From Burkholderiales bacterium (GTDB taxonomy: Bacteria > Pseudomonadota > Gammaproteobacteria > Burkholderiales > Burkholderiaceae_C), in the NCBI GenBank assembly GCA_011391855.1, contig JAABPT010000449.1:1-28348 (forward strand): DNA of 28,348 nucleotides. Reading direction: 5' to 3'. The notes beneath the pieces are model-generated. The model saw only the letters and a program-made list of their open reading frames with translations, was not told where the DNA came from and did not search any database. Within the stretch, counting starts at the first letter, position 1, and each line of letters opens with the position of its first letter. Shown piece after piece: positions 27,564 to 28,348 of this stretch. The translations under genes were made by a program, and so were the position numbers.

Positions 27564-27587
27564 CGCAACCACTACCGCAACCACTAC
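27564..27587. repeat. 12-bp tandem repeat, two copies
   Basis: CGCAACCACTAC occurs twice in direct succession just upstream of the lipase-like gene, the first copy within the leader region. It is a short duplication with no evident function. Confidence 0.8.
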
Positions 27588-27643
27588 CGAAAGCACCGCC
27601 GCCATCGTTGGCCGCGGCTCGGCGGGGTGATTGCGCGCGATCA

Positions 27644-27666
27644 AGGGCCGGGCGCTGCCCGGCCCT
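27644..27666 (-). terminator. GC hairpin after sodC
   Basis: AGGGCCGGGC and GCCCGGCCCT form a perfect 10-bp stem with a three-base loop, located nine bases past the sodC stop on the minus strand. Only TTGATC follows, so the T-run is poor; it may be a weak terminator or an mRNA 3'-end protector. Confidence 0.5.
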
Positions 27667-27674
27667 GGGGGCGA

Positions 27675-28298
27675 TCAGTGCGCCGCGATCACGCCGCAGG
27701 CGAGGCGCGCGCCCGAGTTGCCCGTGGGCTGCGTGGTGTAGTCGTCGGGCTGCGCATGCACGACCACCGAGCGGTTGACGACGCTCAGCGGTCCGGCGCC
27801 CAGGGTCGGGCCCATCAGCATGAATTTCTGGTCGGCCACGCCCTGCGCGTCCGACTTCAGCGCGGGCATGTCGCCGGCATGGTGCGCCGCGCCGGGGGGG
27901 CCGTGCGGCTTGCCGTCGGGGTTGAAATGGCCGCCTGCACTGGTGCCGTCGACGCTGGCACAACTGCCGACTTCGTGAACGTGAAAACCCAGTTCGGCGT
28001 TCGGCTTGAGCCCGCTGATCCGGGCGTGCACCATCAGGTGGCCGTCCATCTGGTGGAACATGACCAGGCCCTGCACGTTGCTGCCCTGGGTGGGCGTGAG
28101 CGAAGCCACCGCCATGCGGCCCTTCATCATGCCGCCGCCCATCTTGCCCCCCATGGTGCCCCCCATGGTGCCCGTCGGTGCGGCCTGGGTCGCAGAGGCG
28201 GTGCCGTGGTCATGGCCTGTCTCGGGCGCGGCACAGGCCGCCAGCAGCAAGGTGGCCACCGCGAGCGCGGGCAGGGAAAGGGCGTGCGTCATCTTCAT
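27675..28298 (-). CDS. sodC: Lipoprotein Cu/Zn superoxide dismutase
   Basis: A 207-residue protein that disproportionates superoxide outside the cytoplasm. The leader ends in lipobox LAAC (Cys22). Between leader and enzyme is a short His- and Met/Gly-rich stretch (GHDHG, then TMGGTMGGKMGGGMMKG) that could hold copper. The SodC core is complete: GFHVHEVGSC supplies copper ligands and one disulfide Cys, GGHFNPDGKPHGPP the zinc-loop His residues, and SVVVHAQPDDY another His. The electrostatic loop ends in GNSGARLACGVI with the second disulfide Cys. GGAG lies before ATG 28298; a second in-frame ATG at 28292 is possible. It is transcribed from the right edge of the window, with a TACAGT at 28333-28338 as a possible -10. 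Confidence 0.95.
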   Translation of the reverse strand: MKMTHALSLPALAVATLLLAACAAPETGHDHGTASATQAAPTGTMGGTMGGKMGGGMMKGRMAVASLTPTQGSNVQGLVMFHQMDGHLMVHARISGLKPNAELGFHVHEVGSCASVDGTSAGGHFNPDGKPHGPPGAAHHAGDMPALKSDAQGVADQKFMLMGPTLGAGPLSVVNRSVVVHAQPDDYTTQPTGNSGARLACGVIAAH

Positions 28299-28348
28299 GA
28301 GTGGGTCTCCGTTAGGTACGTTCGAAGCCTGGACTGTAGGGGCAAAGC

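Overview
This is a GC-rich window from a Gram-negative bacterium, most likely a betaproteobacterium of the order Burkholderiales (Rubrivivax/Leptothrix-like). The lineage is inferred from three things: a split-type methionine synthase gene behind an S-adenosylhomocysteine (SAH) riboswitch, the strong G/C bias at third codon positions, and the style of the Tat, lipoprotein and porin genes. No RNA genes other than the riboswitch, no insertion sequences and no CRISPR arrays were seen.

Left part (1-7485): the 5' two-fifths or so of metH on the minus strand, cut by the window edge, with its SAH riboswitch; a divergent Uma2-family nuclease-like gene; glucokinase (glk); an AI-2E-family membrane permease; a minus-strand pair of a secreted TPR protein and a HupE/UreJ-like membrane protein with an EF-hand; and a 60-residue Ala/Lys-rich exported peptide ending in a strong terminator.

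Sulfide oxidation module (7640-9486): a lipoprotein monoheme cytochrome c and a Tat-exported flavoprotein together look like a flavocytochrome c sulfide dehydrogenase (FccAB).

Main block (9836-26334): a starch/maltodextrin locus. A plus-strand operon encodes an exported GH13 amylase, MalK, MalE, an enlarged MalF, MalG, an exported glucodextranase-type DOMON-like protein and a 600-residue outer-membrane porin unrelated by eye to LamB, and it closes with a terminator. A second DOMON-like protein follows, with a Pro/Ala linker and a C-terminal SHOCT-like motif. Next come a divergently transcribed lipoprotein alpha-amylase (minus) and lipoprotein pullulanase (plus) that share one control region. 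The parts suggest a full route: lipoprotein enzymes cut and debranch the polymer, the porin and possibly the DOMON-like proteins take oligosaccharides across the outer membrane, the exported amylase trims them, and MalEFGK imports them. No cytoplasmic maltodextrin enzyme and no dedicated regulator lies in the window. Sites resembling the HexR consensus TGTARTnnnAYTACA lie in both control regions, which suggests control through the Entner-Doudoroff regulator.

Right end (26327-28298): a lipase-like alpha/beta hydrolase convergent with the pullulanase, and a lipoprotein Cu/Zn superoxide dismutase (SodC).
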